From positions 25,577,615 through 25,641,614 of the forward strand of contig CM058233.1 of the NCBI GenBank assembly GCA_030180135.1: a stretch of DNA of 64,000 nucleotides, in the 5' to 3' direction. Shown in pieces: positions 31,745 to 43,375 of the stretch. Below the pieces are notes generated by a model. That model made no database searches. It was not told where the DNA came from and worked only from the letters and a program-made list of their open reading frames with translations. Both the position numbers and the translations under genes were made by a program. Source of the DNA: Orychophragmus violaceus. Its lineage: Eukaryota > Streptophyta > Magnoliopsida > Brassicales > Brassicaceae. Position 1 is the first letter of the stretch, and the number at the start of each line of letters is the position of its first letter.

Positions 31745-34030
31745 TTGGGTCATATCCTCTTAGCTCCCACTACCGCACTGGAACCAGCTTTCCAAGCCCA
31801 TGTTTTCCACTTTTTCTCCTTCTCCGTTGTGGTTCCCCAATTGATGGAAACCTAGTTTCTTGAACTCTTCCCTTTCTTTTCGAATAGTTTGGAGGTAAGC
31901 GTACAATTTTTCGACATCTTCCGGAACAATCAACTTAGACATATGCGGAACTGGGAAAATTGTCCTTGTATAAGCCAAAGCCCACAACTCTACAATGTAA
32001 TAAGGCCAACAAAAACATACAAATATTTTAATTTCGTTGGCCTAATTTCCGGCGCTAAGAACTTAGTAGTAGCCGCTATTGCATGGACACATGGGTACCT
32101 ATCAATATCAAAGAGCTTGCAGCTGCATGTTTTATGTCTCAAATCCACCACATAAGTTAATCCGTCGTTTCCAGTAACACCATATTTAAGCTTGTATGCG
32201 TTAAGTTCATTCGCTGTAAGTTTTGACGCAAACACACATCTACCATGCAACTCAACCTCCACAATATACCAATTTCCGTGTGCTTGATTCAGCAACAAAA
32301 TATTTCCTATGACTTTTAAACCACTCAGACATTTTTGCAACAATTGCAACGATCATAGGTAGTAAATAATACTTTCTCACCTTCTTGAAAATTGAATTCA
32401 TAGACTCTACACAATTAGGGGTGTCTATGCTTTACCTTGCACCGGGAAAATAACACCTTGCCCATTTCTTCACTTCTACACTTTTGTCAAGATATGCAGC
32501 TGCTTGTGGATACCTATTCCTAAAATCACCAAATTGTTTTAGGAAATCAGCCTCCGTGTATAACCGAGCAATTTCCCTGAATTTTTTTCCAACTTCATCT
32601 TTGCTCACGTGGGAAACTGATCCTTTCATATTCTATGGCAAATGATAGATGCAATAACCAAGTTCCAAGGGAGGGTATACCCGAGCTATTGCCTTGATCA
32701 GACTTGCATTTTTGTCCGTAGTAAACACCAATTCAAGACTATCTTGTACAATGGTTTTTAGCGTATTGAAAAACCACCTCCAACTTTCATCCTTTTCACC
32801 ATCAACTATAGCAAAAGCAATGGGGTAGTAGTGATGATTTGGATCCTGCGTTGTGGGAAAATTTGAAAACCTCCATATACATTCTTAATGAAAGTTGCAT
32901 CAACAATGAGCACTTTCCTCATTGCTTGAAACCCTTCAATGTAAGCTCCCAAATCCACAAATAGGTACTTGAAACATTTTCCTTATCCAAAAGCAAACTT
33001 GTTTTTGTTCCATGGTGCACCTTCTCCAACATATGCAAATAAGAATGAAACATCTTAAAACCTTCATCTGGACTGCCACATATATCAGTAACAGCTAGGT
33101 TTTTCCCTCTATAAGTCGTGGATTACGACACTTCCACACCGGCTCTTCCTTGGACAAGCTTGACGATAGTTTTAGGACATGGAGTATCAAAGTTAACGAG
33201 ATAGTCTTCGTTAAAGATGCTTGCAACTAATTGTGGTGTACCTTTCCTCTTGTTGCTTACACCACTTGAACTTTTCTGAGAGCTTGAATGCATCTTCTTG
33301 TATGTTCTAATCGAGAAAATGGTTGAATTTGTATCCTTTGAAACTCTCAACTGCTATTTACAACATTGTTTCGCTTCACGGCACTTCACATCTTCTTTAC
33401 TTTTAAATTCTTGCCATATTTCCAAACCCATACCATCTTCCCATTCATCTAAACGCTTTGTCTCTTCCATAACTCGTGGAAGCTCAACTAATTCAACCAT
33501 ACCAGAATCATGCATATTGTCATGTTGTCCAATATCAACATTCTCCAACGGCTCAGTCGGTTGATGAGGTTGTTCTGCTGATTCCTCGCCAGTATCAAGG
33601 TAGCATCACCATAATTAATTACCTCAATATTATTTAGAGCACTTTAAATAAGCTCACCATAACTCCCACCATCTTGTTTTCCCCTCTCTACTCTTGAAAG
33701 TTGCTCGGCCATCAGAAATATTTCCAAATCTTTGATAACCTCTACATGCAAAACACTTCTTCGTTGCTCTTTATCCACATAGGTTAGATACACATTAACA
33801 TCCTCGTTATCAAAAATATGTAACTATCTTTGAGGTTCACTACCAATGGAATATAACTCAAATTCAGCCTCCTCGTAGAATCATCTATCGAAATCTTTCT
33901 GCGTATCTTATCCACTAACAACGAATATGTTATCTCCTCCATAGATGATGTCTTAAACGATATACCATACAACCGAGCTTCTTTTGGAATCCATCCCGGT
34001 CTTTTAATAATGTTCTTGATAATCAAAATG
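31745..34030 (-). pseudogene. MULE (Mutator-like) transposase, decayed
   Basis: Minus-strand blocks appear in the order of a MuDR-type transposase. An N-terminal part (34026-33784) has PKEARLYGISFKTSSMEEIT. An acidic linker follows (33548-33354), then a DNA-binding-side segment (33350-33123). The catalytic region around 32940-32880 reads EGFQAMRKVLIVDATFIKN, the block containing the first acidic residue. KYLEKVGVEKWAR-type sequence at 32629-32432 reads YLDKSVEVKKWARCYFPG. A SWIM zinc finger at about 32110-32050 reads CSCKLFDIDRYPCVHAIAA. The C-terminus (31987-31760) has AYTRTIFPVPHMSK. Frameshifts and stops separate nearly every block, so no active protein is possible. Terminal inverted repeats were not found. 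Confidence 0.82.
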
Positions 34031-34668
34031 TATGTTTTTGAAAGGAGAACCCATCCTATTCTGAAAATGACATAAAAATATACACTAGGACTCTCAGATT
34101 TTCGCCAGTAATACCAAGTTCTACCAGTTCTACTGTTGTAGTATTACCAAGTTATACTAGTTCTACCATGCTATTAATACCTAGTTTTACCAGTTCTACG
34201 ACTTTAGATACCAAGTTTTACGAAGTTAAGATACTTTTCCGACTAAAAACGATAACCAACCTACGATTTAGGACGATTAAACCATTGATTTCAATTAATT
34301 ATCAATCCATTTTCCTAATCCACTAAGAAAACATGGTTCCCAACCCAGTGTTCGTTAATTTCCAACCCCAAAATTTGAAATTGAGCTCAATTCCCCTAAA
34401 CTAGCATCAATGGTGAAATCGAGCACAATTCCAACTCGAGATTTAAGATAAAAACGAGAATAAAGAGAAGAACGACGAGAATAAAGGAGAAGAGCTAACC
34501 TGGATTTTAAATCTTTTCCTTCAATAATGGAAGAATAGAATTGGAACCCGAATATAAGGCAATCTGTGGCTGATGGATGGCGGATGAAAACGTAGGACGA
34601 ATGAGGGATGAGCCCGAGAAAGAGGAAAGATAAGCTATATGATTGGTTGATTTTATGTGTATTTCTTA
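34031..34668. other. Flank of MULE fragment
   Basis: Holds degenerate 'taccagttctac' repetition at 34105-34215, then nothing recognisable. It may include the 5' part of the MULE. Confidence 0.4.
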
Positions 34669-34930
34669 TCTATACTATTAAAACAGTAAGGGAAAAATCG
34701 AAAATGAATTAATAGAGTAAGAGTAGAGAGTATGGGAGATAAGGGAAGAGTAGGAGACAATTTGACTTTGAGTCAAATAGCATATGAGAATTTGACCCAC
34801 TACGAGGACGCTGCACATTTCCAATGTACGGAGAAGCAGGTTTTAAACGTCCTAACCAAAGAAAACCACGAATGCACTAAATTACAGGTAATCTACAACT
34901 GAAATGTTCCACCGCAACATAGAATATTAA
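34669..34930 (+). mobile_element. Helitron-like 5' end
   Basis: TCTATACTATTAAAACAG at 34669 follows an A, exactly as Helitron 5' ends follow the A of an AT target. This terminal sequence is characteristic of Brassicaceae Helitrons. I could not find the matching 3' hairpin with CTRR end on the right. The element extent is therefore unknown. Confidence 0.55.
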
Positions 34931-34959
34931 AACAAAGTAAGCCAGTATCAATAAAAAAG

Positions 34960-35153
34960 AGAGTAATGGAGGATGAGTATTGCAGTAAGACTGACCAGGT
35001 ATATTAGGTATCAATGCATAGGGCAATGGAGGCCGAGGTCTCCCAAGTGGAGCCAGATTACAGTTTGCATGTTTACCATCTATAATTCGATCTGAGTTAG
35101 CACAAGTTCTTTAGCAGCTTATGGATCTCTAAAAGTCACCTAAAATCCCCCAT
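34960..35153 (-). pseudogene. RRM RNA-binding protein fragment (C-terminal half of the RRM)
   Basis: The minus strand near 35150 reads an RNP1-like GF-stop-VTFRDP, then a stop and AAKE. After a one-base shift it gives CANSDRIIDGKHANCNLAPL, immediately followed by GRPRPPLPYA. This is the well-known end of a plant RRM (DG-RRANCNLA-LG-RPRP). RNP2 and the first half of the domain are missing. Two stops and one frameshift make it a fossil. Its position about 290 bp inside a Helitron-like end suggests gene capture. Confidence 0.65.
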
Positions 35154-35309
35154 GTGAAATAGAAGCAGAGCATCATTCATTATAAAGTTAAAACTGAAAG
35201 GAATTCACAAAATGACGGTAACATATTCAGTTTACACGATCTACAAAGTTATATGACACTTCATTGTCATCGGCGATATGATAAGAACCTAGAAGATCTC
35301 CAAGAGTGG

Positions 35310-35605
35310 TGTGATTATGATAAAGTTTTAGCTCCAAATCTTTACTCTTCTGTATCTCAAACGCAATCCTAAACCGATATCACTTTTATTGAAAGAATAT
35401 GAAATAGATACAACATTGAATTCGAACACTCAAGATCTATCGGCCTAACCCGATATCTCTACTCACGATACAAGATTGCCTCAAGTCTCTCGCCACACTC
35501 CAAATCCAAGCTAAAGATTAAAGAACAACACAACATCCTATTTATATATGTTCTTCTTTACACTCAACTGCCAGCTCAGCAGAGTTGACTGGTCAACTCC
35601 TTAAC
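35310..35605 (-). repeat. Possible solo LTR, minus orientation
   Basis: The minus strand begins TGTTAAGGAGTTGACC, has a TATATAAATAGG box about 60 bases in, an AATAAAAG signal later, and ends near TTATCATAATCACA. That promoter-plus-polyadenylation layout suits a short LTR. No TSD or primer site was confirmed. Confidence 0.35.
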
Positions 35606-37824
35606 ATTGTGGCTTTACCTTCAACTGTCTTCTCTTCTTACGAATATATAGTTGCTCAAGCTTATCAATACCCTTCCCTCGAAACTTAGCTTGTCCCCAA
35701 GCTTATGGTTGCCACAATAGTATATTGTGAGTCTATACCAAAACTGACGTGATAGCACTTTTGCAGGTACACAATCGTTGTCACCCGTCATGTTAAAAAT
35801 TGTATCCAAAATGTATGTGGGAATGAAGCTCTTGCGTCTCCACTCTCCACCGGTGCCACATATGTTTATATCCTCTACCGTGGTTCTGAGCCAGTAAAAC
35901 TAACATATATCTGCAAATTCTCACTGCATATGTTGTGTTTTTCAATATAGTTTCCTACAGTCTGTACCGGGACCTTCTTTGCAACACGAGTTCTATTGCT
36001 TCCCTCATAAATGAATGTAGAAACTTTAATACCCTTCTTGTTGTTTCGTACTTGTACACCCAACTCTTGAAACACTTTCTTATATTATGCTTTTTGTTGT
36101 ACAGGCGGCTGTCTCATATTGCCGTTGATAAGCACCAATAATGGAAGGTTTGCTTCCTCTAATAGACTACCCAAGGCTTGTCCATGCAGTTTTGTAGACA
36201 ATCCCACAAAAACTTTGTTCTCATTTATCAGTGTATTCTGCATTGATGGGGATATAATTGTTCTGAAAACAGCCTCATGACCCCAATATGAATATGCACC
36301 CACTGAGAGAAGAGTCCATCCATTTTTAGAGCACAACAAAGTAGTTGTGCTAGTGGTTTTGGTTTGGTCAATGCACATACCAAATAAACCCAGCTCCCAA
36401 GGAAGATGGAACCACAATATCTCATTAGATCGTGCCATCATAGTTGAGAAGATCAGTGTATATCCAGTTGTACGTTGATCTTTAAGAATGTGCACTACTT
36501 ACGGTGTGTCCTCCATGCCTGTAACATTAGCATCTTCTGATTTCCTCTCCAATCGCCATACTTCATAAATTGTATAAGACCGAAGATTAACCAGAAGAAA
36601 CAACTCAAAATGCTGAAACTTTCTGTAGTTTTTTAGATTTATGCGTCCACTCTAAGAAATGTACTTTACTCCTCCACCCGTTAACTTTGTATTTAAACCA
36701 CCAATCTTTGTAAAACGCTATCTTCATTGAGCTTGTTATCAATCGCAGCAGCATCATTTGAGTAAGAATATCATGCCCCAACTTCCAATATAAATTCTTC
36801 ATGGGAATGTTCTCTGCATTTCTGATCATATACTCTTCGTTATTGTGGAGCCTCTCTTCTAAGAGCTGACGTAGAATTAACTAGGAAAGACTTGGCATTG
36901 TGCTCAACAAAGACAGAATGTTGAATTATGTTTTTGCAGCCAGCCATTTTATCAATGTGATTTTTAACCATAATGCCTTGTATCCTCACTTCAACCCGAT
37001 CCCTTACTGTCCTATTGTTGCTCTATATGACTTTCAATCCATCTTTCCTGCTAAGAACTACTGCATAGACTGTCACTGCACAGCTCAAAAACTCTGAAGC
37101 TAGCTCCAATAGTGAAATTAGAGAAAAAGACATTAAGAGCTCCTTCTGTTTTTGCACCAATGCACCATAAGTCTCATTAGCAACATAACCCATTATTTTG
37201 TCATTCTTTTGTACTTAACAACACAAGCTTCTTTCTTTCCCAAAACCAATCAACTCTTAGTGCATTCACCACTGCTAAACATAGAAGTTGAACACTTAAA
37301 CTCAATTTCGTCCCATACTTATAGTGTCAAGACTTCATCTTCTGTTCAATTCGTTTCAGTTCTGAATATATCAAAATAACATCAACAAATCTTTGTTCTT
37401 GTGTAGAACCTACTTTAGTAACATCAGATTCCTGTAAATCCTTAAGACATAGCTTTTCTATTATCCATTTCCTTGACTTTTCCATGTCTTTAAACTTGAA
37501 TCTCCGGAATTTGAAACACCTTCTCCACTTCTTCTTACTCACTACTTGTACAGAAAACTGGGCACACGGTTGGTGTGAAATATTTTTGTGATCAACACTT
37601 TTTGATGGGTGATTTACTACCTAAACTTCATTGACGCATACAACATAAATTGACTCTCTTAGATGCTCCAAGAAAATTCCAAATCCAGAAACCGAGCTGA
37701 AATTTTCAACAAGTTCCATTGGGGACTGAAATTGATTCATTTCTCCACTGAAACCAATCTCTAATTCCTCTCGAGCCTCCCCACATATTGAATTCTCAGC
37801 TGAAGGAAGGGTTGGAGACTTCAA
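35606..37824 (-). pseudogene. Unrecognised broken coding block
   Basis: A series of minus-strand frames suggests one decayed multi-exon gene or several captured pieces. They are 37824-37621 (MKSPTLPSAENSICGEAREE), 37542-37327 (basic, KKWRRCFKFRRFKFKDMEK), 36829-36605, 36495-36085 (ILWFHLPWELGLFGM, NGWTLLSVGAYSYWGHE), 36075-35875 and 35809-35621. The amino-acid composition is globular and unlike transposon proteins I know. I do not recognise the family. Stops and frame changes separate the blocks, and I cannot decide introns from sequence alone. An LTR abuts its upstream side at 37876. Confidence 0.35.
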
Positions 37825-37875
37825 TGGCCGGAATTGTCAACCTTGAGGAAAATGTGAAAATTTAGGGGGGAGTAT

Positions 37876-38163
37876 TAATAAGCTCTTCAGATGGGCCTCA
37901 CTAGTCTTATTGAGCCATTTCTAGTATGAGTGTTTAAGTCTTCTTTTTTTTTGAACAACGAGTGTTTAAGCCTATTTTTCCTTTAGTATATCAAGTGTCG
38001 TAGCTTGTATGAAAACCTTTATCAAAAACATTATCAACAAAATCTTCCTCTACTCTCTACTCTCTTGTCTTCTTCTTCCCTATTTCTGCTATTCTTCTTC
38101 TTCAGAAGTTCATTGGCCTTCAGCATCCCCCATTTCTATTCTCAGATGAGCTCACTCTTATCA
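37876..38163 (+). repeat. Short LTR next to F-box fragment
   Basis: Homologous over its length to the LTR at 59111-59371, including 'gggcctcactagt', 'tatgagtgtttaagtct' and 'acattatcaacaaaatcttc'. It is preceded by a purine tract (AATTTAGGGGGGAG) and ends CTCTTATCA. Its start (TTAATAAGC) differs slightly from the TGATAAGC of the other copy. Confidence 0.65.
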
Positions 38164-38173
38164 GAGAAGTGGG

Positions 38174-38446
38174 TTGGGAAAAGCAGCCGTTCATTCAAGC
38201 TTACTCGTTCCGATTCGCCACCCGTCTACGGTGGTGAATCCTCTGGCCACGCCCACGCCAATCACTTGTCTACCAAACTATTTGCCGCTTGAATATCTCT
38301 CCAGAATCCCTTTCTCTTCCATTCCTTCTTTCGCAGTTGTATGTCGTTGCTGGTCTCGCCTCCTCTCTCCCTACTTTGGTATTTCTCTTCGCCAACTCTG
38401 TCGTCGATTTCGGACTCTTCGCGGTAGTCTTGCAGTTTTCTTCTGA
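38174..38446 (+). pseudogene. F-box protein N-terminal fragment
   Basis: The frame reads CLPNYLPLEYLSRIPFSSIP followed by SFAVVCRCWSRLLSPYFGIS. This matches an F-box (P-x-LP-x-x-x-x-x-x-x-L-S-R-IP...VCRxWxxLL-S). F-box proteins join targets to SCF ubiquitin ligases. A Ser/Thr/Pro-rich leader precedes it, as in plant F-box/kelch proteins, but no kelch repeats follow. The frame ends with TGA at 38444, and a MITE begins 15 bases later. The start codon at 38174 lies 11 bases after the LTR end, so the fragment may be read from that LTR. Confidence 0.6.
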
Positions 38447-38461
38447 GATTTGATCATATTA

Positions 38462-38710
38462 GAGCATAACCATCAATGAACCGCTTGTGGGGGTTCTTAA
38501 AATAAATTTTTTTTTTTTTTTGGGGAAAAGTGTAAAAAAAAAAAAATCGAAAAAAAAAATTAGACGAATGATAAACCGCCACGTGTCATGAACAGTGTAA
38601 GAACCGGTTCTTAAATAAGGATTTTTAGGACCCGATTCTTAACTATTCACGTGGGACCCACGTGAATAGTTAAGAACCCCCACCCTTAAGAACCATGGAT
38701 GGGGGTGCTC
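38462..38710 (+). mobile_element. Harbinger/Tourist-like MITE (249 bp)
   Basis: Terminal inverted repeats GAGCATAACCATCAATG and GAGCACCCCCATCCATG (right end reversed) are flanked by TTA on both sides (38459-38461 and 38711-38713). This is the 3-bp TSD type of PIF/Harbinger. The interior is A/T-run rich and contains a 41-bp perfect palindrome at 38636-38676. Confidence 0.75.
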
Positions 38711-38713
38711 TTA

Positions 38714-39734
38714 AGTCTCCCTCGCAGTTTCCAGTAGCTCCCTTTGTGTTGTAGGTGGTGGAGCCTATTTTGGTTGAGAATTTCTAAAGAAATGGTGTGG
38801 TGGGTCAAAATACTTAATATCCATAATTTCAAAATTCAGATGAGTGAGGGGAATCGAATTGATTCTTTATCGAAAAGAAAAGCAATTAATTTTAGAAAGG
38901 TAATCGATAAAAGTTTTTAGAATTTTAATTTTTTTTGGTTTTTTACTCACCTTTTTAAGACTTAATACCATAGTGAAACCCAAAAAAGAAAATAGAAAAT
39001 GATATAATGTACTAATGACACGTGGTAATCAAGAAAAGAAGTTAAGTTGGCTGATGTGGCTATTTCCTGGAACCTCAAAAACATCTCACTATTGATATAG
39101 ATTCCAATACGTGACCAATAATTATACTATGGGTAGATAAATATTCTCTGGCTTTTGTTGCACTTTGAAATTCAAACATGAAGCAACCTCATAAATAAAA
39201 ACCGTTTTCTCACTTAATTTTATCAGTTGCACCACAAAAAAAAAAAGAATATCACATTTTTCCATTTTTTCTATTGTATAACAATCATATTTTCTAGATA
39301 ACACTTTCTCATGAGTAGATAAATTATAATTTTTTTTGTCAAATAAAGATTTCTTGTGAATAACATAAAATGAAAACAGTTTTTTTTTTAATAATTGTTA
39401 GTCTCTGTATAAAAAACGTTATAACTATTTTATAACACAAAACCTAAAATCAAATATCATTAGGAGATTCACAACAAATCGAGGAAAAAGTTCATACAAT
39501 CAATAGATTCCACAAGAAAGCAAAAAATTGATACATTTACTTTTAGAAAGCGTTACTTTGGGTTGGTGTGATTCAAACAATATATTCAAGTTAAAATCTC
39601 ACTAAACATATTTTTTGGTTGTTAATATGTCGGAGGTTGAGTTACCTCCTCAATTTATCGCAGTCGGTTCAGAGCTAATGGATGAACAAGTGAATGTATA
39701 TAAGAAACTAAAGTAATCCCGGTTCTCGAAAACA
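38714..39734. other. A+T-rich spacer
   Basis: No gene is supported. The 60-codon minus frame at 39122-39304 has no feature. Confidence 0.55.
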
Positions 39735-40070
39735 TGATGGATACAATGATGTTAAAAATTCTCTAGAGTTAGTAGCAGATAATACATGCGCACACTAATT
39801 CGATTATACCATTATCAATATATTGTATGATTTGTTTTGTTTTGTTAAACACTGATGGTTGATGTTGAAATTGTTAACTTGGCAACTCTCTATGAAATGT
39901 GATGGATACAATGATGTTAAAAATTCTCTCGAGTTAGTAGAAGATAATACATGTGCCAACTAATACGATTAGACCATTATCAATATATTGTATTATTGAT
40001 TTTTTTTTGTTAAACACTGATGGTTAATTGATGTTGAAATCGTTAACTAGGTTACTCTCTAGGTAACACT
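39735..40070 (+). repeat. Two-copy tandem duplication, about 165 bp unit
   Basis: 'tgatggatacaatgatgtt' starts a unit at 39735 and again at 39900. Both units run through 'cattatcaatatattgta' to 'aacactgatggtt'. Divergence is modest. Confidence 0.85.
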
Positions 40071-40231
40071 GTTTTATAACACTCAAGAAACTAATGCAAT
40101 TTGCATGACAACGATACTAGTGAATATATTCGTTGTATATATGTTCTGTCTTGCCGTCTTGGTCAATATGTGGGGAAAATGATAAATTTATTTACATGAT
40201 AGCATTGTTAACATAAAGATGCGCTTCTGTC

Positions 40232-40467
40232 TTTTGGACATTGTTCATTATACAGTTTCTCTTGAACTTTCTCATTTTGTTCTCCCAACTTCATTTTTTC
40301 AGAGATTTTTATCTTTAGATCTCAATGACCTCCCCCTTTTCAATTGAACCTTGGGTTTATTCGCAATGCTTCAATCACTTATTTATTTTGGAATTTCAAT
40401 TCTAGATGGAACATTTGCAGCGGGTATATATGATTTGGTCACTTTCTTTGTATCTGTAAATGTATTT
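40232..40467 (-). pseudogene. Duplicate of Copia C3 pol linker
   Basis: This copies 40557-40790 with scattered changes, for example 'gttctcccaacttc' and 'ttgcagcggg'. On the minus strand it gives the same KVTKSY, PAAN and SRIEIPK residues. It is a second piece of the region between integrase and RT. Confidence 0.75.
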
Positions 40468-40556
40468 GGTATTTGATTTGCTATACTTTTTGTATCATGC
40501 TCGACTTTGAGGCTTTTCTCTTCATCAGGTTCTTCATGAACCTCTTAACAAATGTT

Positions 40557-41090
40557 TTCTGGACATTGTTCATGATGCGGTTCCTCTTGAACTTTTTCAT
40601 TTTGTTCTCCCAACTTCTTTTTTCCGGGGATTTTTATCTTTAGAGCTCAATGGCATCCCCCTTTTCAATTGAACTTTGGGTTTATTCGCAATGCTTCCAT
40701 CACTTCGTTCTTTTGGAATCTCAATTCTAGATAGAGCATTTGCAGCGGGTTTATATGATTTGGTCACCTTCTTTGTATACGTAAATGCACCTCGTAATTG
40801 ATTTGCTATACTTTGTAAATGTATAATTTTCTGAACTTCCATCTCGCGTTGAATAGTAGAAGGATCAAGATAAGCCAGAGATTTTATACACCATGTGATA
40901 TCTTTTGGCAATTCTCTCAATCCTCCCCCTAACGTGGGGAATTCATCTTCATTAAAATGGCAAGTAGAAAACCGCACTGTAAACATATCACTGGTTTGTG
41001 ATCCCATAAACTTTATTATGCTTGGTGATGTATACCCGACATATATCTCCAATCTCTGTTGCGGCCCCATTTTTGTTCTTTATGGTGGTG
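40557..41090 (-). pseudogene. pol: C3 integrase C-terminus and linker
   Basis: The minus strand reads GPQQRLEIYVGYTSPSIIKF and CHFNEDEFPTLGG, both typical of the Copia region after the integrase core, then a Lys/Arg/Ser-rich linker. RT does not follow: the frame ends at 40597 and the linker is then duplicated. The C3 element is therefore 3' truncated. Confidence 0.8.
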
Positions 41091-41188
41091 TTATAGGAAC
41101 ATAAACGACACATACAAAAATTCGGAGATGGGATATATTAGGTTCTTGACCAGATGTCAATTGTAATGGAAAATATTTATTATATGCA

Positions 41189-41830
41189 CTATGTCTTAGC
41201 ATGTCCCGATACATAAATTGGGAGTTTTGTTCTTAATATCAGTGGTCTTGCAATCCATTGCAATCTTTTTATTAAACTTTCGGTCATGCCATTTTGTGTA
41301 TGCATACGGGGTACTGGATGTTCAACATCGATTCCCATTGACATACAATAATTATCGAAAGCTTGTGAAGTGAATTCACCAGCGTTATCAAGCTTTACTT
41401 TCTTAATGGGATAATCAGGGAATTGTGCTTGTAACCTGATTATTTGGGAAACGAAACTTGCGAAAGCCGTATTTCTTGTGGTCAACAGACACTCATGTGA
41501 CCATATACTAGATGTGTCAGTTAATACCACAAAATATCAAAACTCTCCCGATTGAAAAATCCACATATATCTCTATGTATTCTTTCTAAGAATAATGGGG
41601 ATTCATTCCCAACTTATTTTGGTGATCGCAGAGTGATGAGTTTCCCTTGAGAACAAGCATTACATATAAACTCTCCCGATTGAAAAATCTTTTTGTTTTT
41701 CAATGGGTGACTACTAGAATTTTGAAAAATTCTTTTCATCATTGCTGATCGTGTATGTCCTAACCTTTCATGACAGACTTTAAAGGTATTGAAAACCTCT
41801 TTGTTTATTATAGCATAGGATTAAGTAATG
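41189..41830 (-). pseudogene. pol: C3 integrase core
   Basis: The frame 41530-41189 carries KKVKLDNAGEFTSQAFDNYC with the second catalytic Asp, and NGMTESLIKRLQWIARPL with the Glu. The upstream part (41830-41531) with the pre-integrase region is readable but full of stops. The canonical Copia integrase order is kept. Confidence 0.8.
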
Positions 41831-43375
41831 TTTATTTTTGTGCAATATAATCCGGAGACTAACATCGGTAGCTCTTCCAATACATATTTTTCTTAGATGT
41901 AATGCATAAATATTCAATGCCATTCTTATCCATAGTTTCTATGTGATATCCATTTGTACGGATATCTCTAAAACTTATCAAGTTTCTGTAAGATTTAGAT
42001 GAATATTATGCATTATTTATTTCAAATTTAGTTCCCATTGGCATTGAAAAACTGGCTTTTCCAGATCCTAGTATTATTTTTGCATTACCAGAAATAGTGT
42101 TCACGATTTCAGTAGTCTTTGATTTTGAGACAGGAGAAATATTGTCTATCATAAAGGATAGTATATGTCATAGCACTGTCTGCTAGACATATATCTCCGT
42201 CCTAGTTCTCAATATGCGACATCTTTTGTGTCATAAGATAAGGATATATTAAAATATCTTTTATATTACAACAAAAGCATATACATAAGCTTATTAAAAC
42301 TGCTAATAGGTTTTGTTATAAAGACATACTAGACAACAAGAAAACATTAAGATTTATTATATATAGTACCCTTGGCAACTCAATTACGGTTCATCGATGA
42401 GAAAATCTGCGATATCCAGATGAATGTCCTCATTTATGCCGCTAAAGGAAGGGCCGACTTCATCATTTATGAAGTTGGTTTCAACATTATTGAATGTGAC
42501 ATTTTGTGATGCTTGATACAGATCGACAAAGTGCTTTGGTGTGTAGCATATATGTTCTCAATGCCCTTTCATGTCGCATCTGTAACAAGCATTATTGGTC
42601 GGCTTCTTTATGGCACGACCACCTTCATTTATCTAGAAATTATTATTTCTTCCAGTGTTGAAACCACTTTCTTGTCCACGTCCATGATATCATCCACGAC
42701 CTCGACCGCGGCCTCTGTCGCGTCCATGTCTTCGTCCACGATAGTTATCACTATTTTTGGATGCTACGACATTCGCTTCTTGGAATGGACCTGATTCAGT
42801 AGGACGAGTTTGATGGTTTAACATCATGAGTTCATTATTTTGTTCTGCAACAAGGAGGACTTGCATCAACTCCGAGTACTTGGTATAATATTTTTCCAGG
42901 TACTATTGGTGCAGGATTACGTTTCCAGAATGGAATGTGGAGAGTGTTTTCACAATCATATCATAATCACTTATCTTTTCTCCATATAATGCCATCCTGG
43001 CAGTAATTTCGAACAACGCGGAATTATATTCTTCAACATTTTTGTAATCCATGGATCGGAGGTGCAAACAATGGTATCAAGCTTTTGGTAATATCACATA
43101 TTTTTGATGATCGGACCTATCTTTGAGTGATTGTCAGAGATTCGAAGGATCCTCCTGTGTGATGTATTCATTTTTCAAATTATCATAGAGGGGGTGGCGT
43201 AAAAACACCATGGCCTTAGCCTTAGCCTCATCAGATGTCTTCCGACGGATCAATGGTTTCTAGAAGGCCATTTGATCCCAAACGCCATTTTGCATCTGAT
43301 GCCCATGTCATACAATTTTTTCCAGCAGCATCAAGGGCAATGATCTCGAGCTTTTCCAAGTTCGACATTATCTCT
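41831..43375 (-). pseudogene. gag-pol: C3 gag and protease region
   Basis: The minus frame opens with MSNLEKLEIIALDAAGKNCM at 43375 and, after a frameshift near 43255, continues RRKTSDEAKAKAMVFLRHPL and ITARMALYGEKISDYD. An Arg/Gly-rich stretch (GRDRGRGRGRGW) precedes a zinc knuckle whose central residue after His is a stop (CYRCDMKGH, stop, EHIC). Further down, KIILGSGKASFSMPMGTKFE marks the region after the protease. Several stops make it non-functional. Confidence 0.75.

Noticed and set aside
39735..40070. CRISPR-like or satellite array
   Set aside because: Only two units, no regular spacers, and the context is a plant genome.
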